From contig JADNRX010000491.1 in assembly GCA_015501595.1 (NCBI GenBank), forward strand, positions 1 through 30,000: a stretch of DNA of 30,000 bases, written 5' to 3'. Within the stretch, counting starts at the first letter, position 1. Every line of letters begins with the position of its first letter. The translations under genes were made by a program, and so were the position numbers. Positions 20,024 through 29,522 of this stretch are shown in pieces. Source of the DNA: Hymenopellis radicata (taxonomy: Eukaryota; Basidiomycota; Agaricomycetes; Agaricales; Physalacriaceae). The notes below the pieces were generated by a model, which searched no databases, was not told where the DNA came from, and worked only from the letters and a program-made list of their open reading frames with translations.

Positions 20024-20238
20024 GGCTACGCAATTGTGGCGCATTTTTGATTAGATCAGCATTGGGGTGAATGGGGTGGATAATAATGAATGCTGCTGTA
20101 GGGGATGGCTGTTGGGGTGATGAAAACCTTTTTTATAGTTTTTTGGGCTGGGAATCCAATGATGTAAACCATTTTGCGATAGCTTCAAAACTGGGGGAGA
20201 TATTAAGGGTGCAAAAATGCGCCACACTTCTAGTAGCC
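20024..20238. mobile_element. MITE (215 bp), possibly PIF/Harbinger-like
   Basis: The ends are inverted: GGCTAC then GTGGCGCATTTTT on the left (to about 20048), and AAAAATGCGCCAC then GTAGCC on the right (20213-20238). Flanking CTT at 20021-20023 and 20239-20241 could be a 3-bp target duplication, as for PIF/Harbinger. No coding potential. The superfamily rests only on TSD length. Confidence 0.5.
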
Positions 20239-20241
20239 CTT

Positions 20242-20840
20242 ATACATAGCCTATAGCCTTGGGACTTTGATACCTTTTAGAGGTACTATAGAACGATATC
20301 TGATATCATTTTCAGGTCATTTCATCAGAGGGTTCAAGAGATATATCAGAATGACTGCTCCAGGGCCACCAGGGATATAGCATAGGATCCTGCCACTCTG
20401 AGAACCTGAGACTTTGATACATCGTTTATAGTAGTACTAAACCTCTATTTATGATATAGATAGTGTCCCCAACCCAGTGGTCTATGTATAGATAGGTCCC
20501 CAATGCTGTTTTAAGCATTTTCGCATTTTTGGTTATTTAACATAGGGATACCTCTCTAAATTGTACTGGGCTACCTTTAGACATTCATTTACAACCTTTT
20601 TGCAAAAGGAACCATGTCATTTGGTGAAGGGACCTATGTTCTAGAGGTCAGTCTTCCTCCCCACCGGAGTTTTGATCAAAATTCCCACGCTCTAGAGGGA
20701 GGATCGTCCACTCAATTTAACGTGTCTCACATATGCTACTGCCTTCATTTTGCCCTCTGAAGACCCATCAGGTCTGCCATCTGCTCCAGTTGACATTGGT
20801 GTGTGGTTGATCTGGACGGTGGACCGGACCACCAACAATA
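20242..20840. other. Gene-free stretch upstream of the AAA+ pseudogene
   Basis: Two related lines (GGGACTTTGATACCTTTTA near 20271 and GAGACTTTGATACATCGTTTA near 20408) are the only structure seen. No gene or element end could be set. Confidence 0.25.
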
Positions 20841-22276
20841 GCACAACTCTCTTCCGACGACGACGAGCAGCTGAGCATGCTGCTGAGGACGATACGCAGG
20901 AGAGAATCGCGCGTGTTGATGGGCGCGAGACAGACTATTCAACAATTGCAAGTGCCCGTTTGGTCGACTGTAGACCAAGCTCACTCTCAGCCGATTCCTG
21001 CAGGCGAACAAGCAGATTGACTGCGTATCCTACGCCGGCTTGAACCAGATCGAACGTACGAATGGACGAGCTCAACGCCAAAATATCGCAGTTATACAAC
21101 GAAACCTGCTCATCAAGGCGTCCGATATCGCCCGCCGCGAAGCTCAAGCGTGAGCGGGAAAAGTCACGCAAGATCATGGACGACGTCGGGATGGCAGTAT
21201 TGAATATTTATTACTCGTCACAGACGACGGCACCGCGCAGGCGCTCGGCTTGACCAAGCATTCAGGATTCCTTCGACTAACCAATATACTAATGACACAC
21301 CATCTCCTACACCTCCACGAACCTCCCAGCGTCCACCCGCGTCGACCCACCGTCGCCTAGGCTCTCGCTCCAGCCGACAATGCCCAGTATAAACGAAGAG
21401 GAGGACCCTCCAGATAGTCAGCATCGCAGCAAGAGGGCAAAGCGGCTGTCAGCGAGCCGGTTGCCGCTGCCCTCGCGCTGCAAACTGCCGCTACTCAATC
21501 TCGCACCTTCCAGGATGAAGAAATTGCTCCCACAGATACTGAAACCCAGGGGCCCGCAGTAGATGAGTGGGGCAATATCATTCCAACCAGGATGGGGTCG
21601 AGTGTGTATCCTAACTTGGCACCATGAACAGGTGTATTGGGCAATCTCACGCGACGGACAATGATGTCGCCGAGGACGTGGAGTTATCGGAGGAAGAGTT
21701 CATCATGACGCCTACGGTCGTGCACGGTTTCAGTCTTTCTGACAAATCATGGTGTGTGCGTGGTGTCGACCCTTTTTAGAACCTTGCTGATGCTTTGCGT
21801 TATAGTGGAATTCGACGTCGAGCAGATCACGGAGGTCGACTGGAATAACGACACGTTTACCAACTTGGTGCTCCCGACTGATCGCAAGGACCTTTGCAAT
21901 CTCTTATGGAGGCTTATCATCGTGAGCTCGGATTTGATGACTTTATCAAAGGCAAGGGACATGGACTGGACATCAATCTGTTCGGTCCCCCAGGTGTCGG
22001 TTAGTACTCTTTTCTTCTTGGAGGCCTTGTGTCTCAATTTTGCACAGGTAAAACATTCTCTGCTGAAGCGACGAGTGAACACGTCAAGCGGCCTCTATAT
22101 CTTGATGGTGCTGGTGACCTAGGCACGGATGCTACCAGCTTGAATCTGGCACTCGAACGCGTCTTCGAGGTGGCGACTACTTGGAAGGCTATCGTCCTGA
22201 TCGATGAGGCGGATATTTCCCTCGAACAGCGCTCGCTTCATGATCTCATCCGAAACATGATGGCCGCCCTCTTGTA
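20841..22276 (+). pseudogene. AAA+ ATPase (basidiomycete P-loop family), frameshifted and truncated
   Basis: Pieces in order: QRNLLIKASDIARREAQA and DDGTAQALGLTKHSGFLRL (about 21090-21290); DEWGNIIPTR (about 21565); TPTVVHGFSLSDKSW then, after an intron at 21754-21805, FDVEQITEVDWN; QSLMEAYHRELGFDDFIKGKG with Walker A GPPGVGKT split by an intron (22000-22047); Walker B AIVLIDEAD and EQRSLHDLIRN. The family is the large Agaricomycete group of AAA+ proteins; their cell role is not known to me. A one-base frameshift lies near 21893, stops interrupt the upstream part, and the C-terminal part with sensor 1 and arginine finger is missing. Element D starts about 30 bp after the last homologous codon. 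Confidence 0.75.
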
Positions 22277-22474
22277 AGCCTTGCAGAAGAGCTGGTCAGA
22301 TGCTTGTTAGTGAATAGCACGGGTCGGGTACGGGTGCTCGTGAGCGCTCCCGCCCCGAACCCGGTGCCATACCCGCACCCGCACATCGGGTACGGGTGAC
22401 CCGCTATTCTACCCTCGGGTACAAAATGGGTGGCGGGTGTACCCGTACCCGCGAGGCTGCGACGACAGTTCGTG

Positions 22475-22590
22475 CCCGCCGACGACCCCGAGCAATTGCG
22501 CGGGGGTTATCGACGTGCACGATACGCATTGGTGAGGCCCCGGCTACTTGCAAGAGCAAGAACCGCGGCTCAACCAAGTGCATCTGGGGG
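22475..22590. repeat. CAATTG palindromic module in D, with flank shared with C'
   Basis: CCCCGAGCAATTGCGCGGGG, then CGACGTGCACGATACGCAT and GGCCCCGGCTACTTGCAAGA, match 19545-19650 with few differences. On the minus strand both copies read as similar peptides (HLV.PRFLL.QVAGA, IVHV.NPRAIARG), so a conserved frame is possible. Confidence 0.6.
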
Positions 22591-23106
22591 GTAGGGTGGA
22601 ACGTGGCGGTGAGGATATGGTGGGGGCGAGGAGACGGCGCGTGCAAGGAGACGGTGTATGCGAGGAAGTGATGACAGGCTACATGGAACTGAGAAAAGAA
22701 AAGAAAAGATAGAGTAAATACGCACGTTTGAGGCTGGATGCGCCGCAACGCCTTGCAGCCCGAAAACCAGATCCTCCAGAGATGTTACGTGTCCGTCGTT
22801 CAGAGAGCCGAATGAGAAAAAGTCGTCCTGGCGGCTGTTGTAAGCCATCCTCGCGAAGGCGCCGTTATACGGAGACGAGAGAAGGCGAATACAGGCGCGG
22901 TCGACGTCAATCCGGCCACTTCAAGCCTCAAATAGCATTGCTGCCTTGTGCTGAGGGCTTACGCGCCGCAAGTCGTCCAGAAATGGCGCCGTCACAGAGA
23001 CGAGCGCCAGAATGCGCCCCGGAATGAATCCGAGGGCGCAGCGGCCGGCGCACAGCCAAATCCGCCGCAAAAAGCAAGAAAAAAGGAAGAATAGAGGTAG
23101 AACAGA

Positions 23107-23238
23107 CCCCAGAATAATTTCTGGGGTCGACGAGCTCGACGTTGCAGCTGTGCTGTGGTGGGAAGAGGTGAGAGATGCGATCGCGAGCTGGCCGATCGTT
23201 ATCCGGCAATTGCCGGGACCCTCGGCCAGCTCGGCGAT
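23107..23238. repeat. Large nested inverted repeats in element D
   Basis: GACCCCAGAA/TTCTGGGGTC closes a TAAT loop (near 23107-23130). Then ATCGCGAGCTGGCCGA (23180-23195) pairs with TCGGCCAGCTCGGCGAT (23222-23238) with one bulged base, and encloses the 14-bp palindrome CCGGCAATTGCCGG (23203-23216). Confidence 0.75.
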
Positions 23239-23485
23239 GGCAGAAATTCATACGCAATGTCATTTCTCGACGACGTTCGGCTCGCTTGAGCCCAAATAAA
23301 TCTGAGAAAATGTCTAAAATTGAACATTCACTAAGTACTTAGTAGGCTAGACTATAAGCACGGGTGGACACGGGTTGCCGGGTTCCCGACGGGTACTCGG
23401 ACCGACGCCCGACCCCTACCCGGCACATGACCCGACCCGCACCCGGACCGGGTGACCCGTACCCGTGCTTTTCACTAATGCTTGT

Positions 23486-24120
23486 TGCAATCCTGTTTCG
23501 GGCTGCTGTTAGATATTAGGTCATGAAGAAGAGAGTAGCTATTTTTCGGCTGGGGTATTGACTGGTGTATTTTTATGCGCTACGTCGCCTCGGCAAAATG
23601 TATGCTTACACCTTGGTAATCTCTTGAGTCTTATGAGTTGGATTTTCAAAGGTAGACTTCGGATAGCTGGAGGTCTGCTAGAGTTTGCTCAGCATGACTC
23701 CAGTAACAAGTTGGCTGCAACTCATAGCCTAGGTTGACAGGAGTTAGCTCAGGTTAACTTGATCAAGTGATAGTTTACTATGGTTATCTTGAGTGAGCTT
23801 GCAGCAGCTCACAGCAGCCCTAGCACTCCTAGTATGCTTGACTAAGAAGGAGTTCTCCTGAGTCATACTGAGTCCACAGGCAGTTTCCTGATGTCCTTCT
23901 CTGAAAGGATGAAGATAACCATTTGAGAGATATTCCAAGCAAAATTTGGGCAGCCGGTGCGTTGCAACAAGCTAGAATGCTCGTTGTGTGTGGATGTGGA
24001 ATGGGATACTTGCTATATAAGCAAGATTCCACCATTTCCCAGCCATTCCTTACATTCTTGGCCTGAAAAATAACGTGGATTTACATTAATAATATAGGAC
24101 AAGATATCCCGACGGTTTTT
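23486..24120 (+). repeat. LTR-like fragment with TATA box
   Basis: The words GGTTGACAGGAGTTAGCTC and CAGGTTAACTTGATC recall the other LTR-like segments. GCTATATAAGCAAG (24012-24025) is a TATA box followed by a likely leader. No coding region is attached. Possibly a solo LTR of another family; ends not set. Confidence 0.3.
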
Positions 24121-24751
24121 AGGATGCTCCGGAGTCGTCGTCGTCGTTCCGAGCGACATTGAGGATGCTCCGAACACGATCCGGCAAATGCCGGACAGCA
24201 ATCAAGTGCCTTTGCTTGTCGTTTCTCATTTCTTACCACCACACATTGACATGCCTCCATCCAGCCACGGGCCTCTGTCTGTCTTCTTCCCTCCTCTGTT
24301 TTTTCTTTCATCTGGATCCCAGGACACGTCTCCATGGCTTTCAACAGCTGTGGATGACCTTCATCTTTTCCCTCTACCGACGAGGCCATCGGACAGCGCA
24401 ATACACAAAGTGCCGTTGCATCAGAATGATTCGGCATGCTACACAGGCTTCAAGCATGATGTTGGGTTGGATTGGGGGCGCCGCGTCATCTGCTGGTAAC
24501 GCGGCGCCATTTAGTACGTTTATTTGCTCTATTTTATTTGTTAATATTAAACACCACCACCTGAGGCCACCACGCAAAGATGTCGCCACCACTGCAACGA
24601 CGGCACCATCTAGACGGATGAGCCTCCTGCTTCGAATCGGCCTCCCAACCAACTCCCAGCTAAATTTCATCAAGTCCTTTTGCCGTCGGCACACGATGCC
24701 ACGTCAGCCTCACGTGACGGCTGGTTTAAATCCCGATCGGGACACAAAGCA
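24121..24751. other. Non-coding flank of the MULE, hAT-core-like
   Basis: It contains GATGCTCCGGA/GATGCTCCGAA direct repeats (near 24122 and 24162), the palindrome TCCGGCA-AA-TGCCGGA (24180-24195), a CTTACCACCAC box as in the hAT-like cores, and a hairpin GGCGCCGCGT/ACGCGGCGCC closing a loop with TCTGCTGG (24477-24508). It may be another degraded member of the structured hAT-like group, interrupted by the MULE. No TIR found. Confidence 0.35.
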
Positions 24752-24761
24752 TCTTGTCCTC

Positions 24762-27700
24762 AGTTGCATTTTTTCTGGCCATGGCACGTGATATTCGCGC
24801 CTCCAGAAAAGGAAGGTAAACCTCGTGATGCAATTTTGCCCGCCCAAACGCCCGCTGCCCGCCGCCATTGTTTGTATCTTGTGTTTGTGTGCGCATTTCG
24901 GGTAAAATCCTTTGATAAAAATAATACAAATGTATAGAAGTATTCTACTGTGACTGTTGAGGTCCCGGATAATGGTAAAATTGTACGGGAGTATATAAGT
25001 AAGAACTTGGCTGCAGTGGCGGACCCACGGGAAGAGTCTGAGGGTACGAGGACACTGCGGGCTCGGCACGCCTGGTATTTGATGAAGTGGAGGGTCCTGT
25101 AGGGTCTGCTGATGATCCCATCGCAGATGGAAAGATAGGCACGCCGTTACGGGGCTGAGATGCAGAGACCAGCGCGTCGATGAGTATTGGCTTGGATCCA
25201 GATTTTCGGAGGCGATAATGAATGCATAATTCAACGAGTTCATCACGACGCAGATGCCCTAAAGCCGAAGCATCGCTGATATCAAACGTGTTCACATCAA
25301 AGTGATCTGGGCGGCGTCCAGGTTGAGACGGTTGAGACGGCGGCAGCTGGGATGCTTTGATGCTGCAACAAGAGGTCAGAAGAGTTTGATAAAACAGAAG
25401 GAGAGCGCACCTTGCTTCAACACTCAGCGCATCCGGCCGAGCTTTCTTCCCGGATTGTTCTCCTCCAGCGTATGCATCTAGATGCTTGCGTTTAACGCCC
25501 GTCTTGACTTCCATCCCAATGACACGCTTCTTGGGTGCGGGAGCACTTCCCATCGATGCTGCTGTGGCGCGCCAGGCGGTTGACTGATTTGGTGCGATCT
25601 TTTCCTTCGTCGGTGGCAGAATCCGTGGAGCTGAATCGGGCAGAGCACTTCTAATACTGGCGATCTGTTGCTGGAGTGTTTGCGATGCTGCAGCATCTGG
25701 ATTAGCTTTAAGATGTGCTGTGATGGCTTTGAGATCGCGTAAGAGCTGATCAGAGCGAGCAGCGTCAATTGTCTCTGAGACGGTAAGCGCAGGTGGAAGA
25801 TTGTCGATGGGAGGCGGAGAAGGACTGGATATTGGGATATGAGCTGATTCAATGTGGTGACGGTCCATGGCAGAGAGTAATGTTGGTATACAAATGTCTT
25901 TGGATTGTTCCGGGAAATGAGTATGGACTGCGACTAGATGAGGGCAATAGTGGAGACGAGGATATTCTGGACATGTGCAGATCGATCGAGGAAGATTGAT
26001 GAGATGAGAATGCGCGGCATCAGATCGCGACTGAACCGAGAATATACCCGGCAGCTGGGTAACTTTGACTGCCGTTGACTTGATGAATGCCGCCCGTTTA
26101 TCCACCTCAAGTCGCGCAGCTTGCTCAAGATTGTGACCCTCAACGCCAGCTAGCTGACGTTGGTGACGTGCCTTAAAATACTGCATTGCATCAACAGTTA
26201 AGGTGTGAATGAGATGATCCATTCGCCGGTTACGCTTTCCGTCACCAAAATAACCCTTCAGCATATGATGCCAGGCTTCCGTCAACATGTTGGTATCCGA
26301 CTCCTGGAATATATTCCTATCGGCGCGTGCATATATCGCCCACATGTGCTGATGTGCCATCCAATAGGTGTTTAGATATGTGATCACCGATGCAGGACAC
26401 TGTGTAGGCCCGAGTGCAAGGATTTGAGTCCATATCACATCAAACTTCTCTTTGGTCGCGGCGTCAACGAGAGTACGAAGTAGTTGCCAAAGTTCTGGAA
26501 ACAGATCGATCCGAAAGTGTTGCTGCCAAGCGTGGAGAACGTGCCATTTACAGATGAAGATGAGGATCCCCACATATACAACCCGAATCCCGTTAATTTG
26601 AGCCGGATCAAAGTCCCCCATGAAGCGACCGGGCCAGACAAGAGGGTTCCACCCTTGAACGTTCATCAGAAAGAAGGTGATGGTAGCCTCGGTGCCATTT
26701 GAGGAGATCATAAAGGCGATAGGCATTCCATGTCCGTAATCGTCGCGAACAATAATAGTGAAAAGAGACGACGACTTGTACTGACTGGTATTGTGAGTCG
26801 CGTCAATGCATGCTAGTCGTTCATGTCCATAGCACTGGAAACACGCGGCCTGATAGCGCGTCTGAATGATCAATACGAACGCGCCTGAGTCTAACCCAGA
26901 GTTCGGAGGTACTGGATCATCAACACCTTTCATCACAACGTGCTCGCCTGCATCGCGGAGGCCCTGTACGTGTTTGAGAACTGATGCGTCGTCGTGTTTA
27001 TCAAACTGGATATGAGAATTCCCATGTGTGAACCGAATACGGCTGATATCCGCAGGTTTGAGTAATAAGTCGCGGTTTGAGGTAGCTAATGTATTAACTG
27101 TTGCCTCGGTGAACGCGTCGGAAGTGATTTGCTTGAGCTATAAAAGTAGGGAATAAGCTTATAGAGTAGGGAAGTATCAGCGACAACTCACAATCTCACG
27201 ATGACTGATGCCGAGCTGTATCTTCTCTGAAATTAACGTGCGAACGGCTTTGCTCAAGCCCGTGAACTTGAGATTGCCAGACTTGATAGGATGGGAATGA
27301 GAGGCGTTGTAGGAGCCCAGGACAATCGGAGTGTTTGGATAGGTCTTGATGATGATGGTGCTATCGCAACCATCCTGCAGTGGTTTGGGGTGAGCCTTGG
27401 TTTTCCTTTCAGGATGCTGTTTAACGAATTTGGTCCCGCCTTGCCGTCCTTTGCGCGCACATGTGTAGCGTTGGCGCGTCAACCAAGTCTCGGAGGAATT
27501 ATCTGCATTGTTCCGAATGTTATCGCGGCGCGTGAATTCTACACAATCGGATTCCTGCACGGCCAATCTCCAGACATCAAAATGATCTAATGAATCCCAG
27601 GCCTCCGTGTACTTTCCACCCATCCGGTCATGATCAAACGAGAACCTGATAGGTTCATCAGTCTCGCTGTGAGTTGCCGAGGCGGTAGACGCGTCGCATG

Positions 27701-28117
27701 CGCCAGAAGTTGAGGTGGAAGGTGTGCACCGTGTGCTCTCAGGCACCAATGCAGCAACCGGTTCAGTGGAAGCGGGAGAGACTGTGAATGCCGGCGTATT
27801 GATGGCCGTGGTGAGAAGCTGATGGACAGCAGAGCGTGATGGGTCCTGAGGCGGTAGCCCGATAGATGACGGCGCGTCAAAATTGATGGGGCCCGGGCGC
27901 ACACGAAATTGGCTCGTTGAGTATGACATTGTGGGAGGAGGAATAGAGAAAATTATGTTTCATTGTTCTACAAACATTGGGCCCATGTAACGTGACAACA
28001 ACGAACCAAATAACGGCGGCGTTCGCGCCACGAATGGGCGGGCGAAAGTGGTCACGAGGTTCACCTTCCTTTTTGGGAGGCACGTGGTTCACGTGCCATG
28101 GCCAAAGAAATAAAGAC
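24762..28117. mobile_element. Mutator-like element (MULE), apparently complete, 3356 bp
   Basis: Terminal inverted repeats of roughly 90 bp and about 75% identity flank the element. They share TGGCCATGGCACGTG, then CCTCC..AAAAGGAAGGT and AACCTCGTGA, then CGCCCGCCC. A 10-bp duplication TCTTGTCCTC lies at 24752-24761 and 28118-28127, in the 9-11 bp range of Mutator elements. The only gene is a transposase on the minus strand, uninterrupted when two introns are removed. Element, TIRs, TSD and open transposase together suggest recent activity. Confidence 0.9.
24945..27929 (-). CDS. MULE transposase with SWIM zinc finger and C-terminal SAP domain
   Basis: Exons 27929-27192, 27137-25411 and 25362-24945 join in frame into 960 codons; introns are 54 nt and 48 nt, the second in frame and easily missed. 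The N-terminal half has a WRKY/GCM1- or FAR1-like DNA-binding region (residues about 100-245; WRLAVQESDC, RQRYTCARKGRQGG, GCDSTIIIK, HSHPI). The DDE catalytic domain follows: first Asp in IDATH (about 358), second in GDFDPAQ (about 421-423), then CKWHVLHAW, and Glu in MLTEAW (about 533). A SWIM finger CTCPEYPRLHYCPH is at about 633-646. A SAP-type DNA-binding motif near the C-terminus (LGHLRRDELVELCIHYRLRKSG) precedes a Pro/Ser-rich tail. All catalytic residues are present, so it may be active. Start chosen at the first ATG before the DNA-binding region. Confidence 0.9.
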
Positions 28118-28127
28118 TCTTGTCCTC

Positions 28128-28375
28128 TTACCACCACCCACTTCAATACTCTCCTTTTGGTTGACGAGCACCGCTGCTATGCGCACGGTGTCACGACTTC
28201 GACACTGCCTTGCGCACGTCGTCGGCTGTGACGCTGCCTTGTGCAGGTCATCTTGTCGTTGCGGGTCGTCCTCGCAGGTGTGTAGTCCATTTTATTCCCT
28301 TTACGTCTGCTGACCCAGCTTGAAAATGCTCGAGGACCCGAATGACGATGCTCAGGGATGATGCCGACACTCAAG
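28128..28375 (+). other. Non-coding right flank of the MULE
   Basis: It begins TTACCACCACCC, the box seen in the structured hAT-like cores, then carries GTGTC-ACGACTTC-GACAC and CGTCGTCGGC words like those cores. An intron-like segment (GTGTGTAG ... GCTGACCCAG) lies at 28278-28319. No gene is supported. Confidence 0.3.
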
Positions 28376-28479
28376 AACATCGACGATGCTTGAAGACGAG
28401 GACGGCGCTCAAGCCCTCAAGGACAAGCATGCCGATGTCGAGGACAGGGAAGCTGCCTAACAAGCCTACCTACTGTGAG

Positions 28480-28930
28480 GACGAGCCCACCTACTACGAG
28501 GACGAGCCCACCCACTACGAGGATGAGCCCACCCACTACAAGGACGAGGACGAGTATGCCGACTACGAGGACCAGGACACCGACTACAAGGACGAGGACG
28601 CGGACTACAAGGATGAGCCAACCCACTACGAGGATGAGGACATGGCCAAGGATGTCGACTACGAGTATGAGGATGCCGAGTATGAGGATATTGAGGCTGT
28701 GGACATTAACTACACCGACGATCGACTACAAGGACGAGCTAACCCACAATGACTATGAGGATGAGGACATCAGCTACGAGAATGAGGACACCGACTGCGG
28801 GTATGAGGACACCGACTGCGGGTATGAGGACACCGACTGCGGGTACGAGGACATTGAGGATGCTGATCGACTATCAGGATGAGGACACCAACCACGATGA
28901 TGAGAATGCCGACTACGAGAACTAGGACAA
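28480..28930 (+). repeat. 21-bp minisatellite encoding acidic heptads
   Basis: Units such as CCCACCCACTACGAGGATGAG (EDEPTHY in frame) and GACACCGACTGCGGGTATGAG (three consecutive copies near 28788-28850, EDTDCGY) make a degenerate 21-bp array. One frame is open over 28342-28752 and reads Tyr/Glu/Asp-rich heptads. A second frame carries the later units, so a single intact protein is unlikely. Resembles the minus-strand array at 12.85-13.19 kb. Confidence 0.6.
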
Positions 28931-29059
28931 TGTTCAAGGATGACGAGGCCCACGGACAAGGACAATGCCCGGGAATGATGACGATGATGGTCGACAAGTA
29001 TGACAGCTGGACCGTGAACGAGACTGGATGAGTACGACGATGAGATTTAATGGTGATTG

Positions 29060-29520
29060 CTATGTATGTAGCTATTATTGTAGCTACAGGTAGCATATTT
29101 TCTTTTTGTACAACTATCAATCATTACATGCTTTTTCTTTCCTTGTTGTGCATTTCCCGAGCTTTTATATTGTGATTGGCAAGAGGTTCAAAGGTGGTGT
29201 CAAGGAACTTGACAGGTAGCTGAAAGGCAGTAAGAAGTTGGTTGACAGGCATTTGAAAGGCATCCGGAAGATACTCGGAAGGCGGCTAGAAAGCTACTTA
29301 AGATAAGGTTCACGACAACATATACTTTAAGTCAACTCTGTACTACTTTACGGGCTATGAAAAGGGAGCTTTAAGAGCTTTTTGAGTGCTTTTTAAGTTA
29401 CCGAAAAGCAGTTTCAAGGCAACTTAAGATAAGGTTCATGGAGACGTATGCTTTAAGTTAGCTTTTAAGAGCTTTTTGACAGCTTTTAGGATGCCTTAAG
29501 GTGTCCTATCTTTATTATCT
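29060..29520 (-). repeat. LTR-like segment next to the Ty3 remnant, with TTAAG iterons
   Basis: Two copies of ACTTAAGATAAGGTTCA (near 29295 and 29421) are each followed by a TATACTTTAAGT or TATGCTTTAAGT word. CTTTAAG/CTTAAG words recur throughout. It lies on the 3' side of the minus-strand Ty3 remnant, where a 3' LTR is expected. Ends not set. Confidence 0.35.
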
Positions 29521-29522
29521 TT

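Larger units (their letters stand above)
22308..23477. mobile_element. hAT-like non-autonomous element D (1170 bp)
   Basis: TIRs TAGTGAATAGCACGGGT and TAGTGAAAAGCACGGGT (read inward) begin with TAGTG, fitting YARNG. An 8-bp duplication ATGCTTGT flanks the element (22300-22307 and 23478-23485). Subterminal iterons are CGGGTACGGGT and complements. The left third holds the CAATTG palindromic module shared with C'. The right third holds large inverted repeats, listed separately. A minus-strand frame around 22730-22850 reads DDFFSFGSLNDGHV and could be a captured exon, but is unrecognised. Confidence 0.8.

Noticed and set aside
22570..22848. Minus-strand spliced gene inside element D
   Set aside because: One exon looks plausible (DDFFSFGSLNDGHV), but the intron would be only 37 nt and there is no matching frame in C'; kept only as a remark.
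24159..24791. 210-codon plus-strand frame left of the MULE
   Set aside because: It crosses the MULE boundary and a large hairpin; amino-acid composition is repeat-like and no family is recognised.
28480..28930. CRISPR-like array
   Set aside because: No constant repeat with unique spacers; the units are contiguous degenerate 21-mers in a fungal genome.
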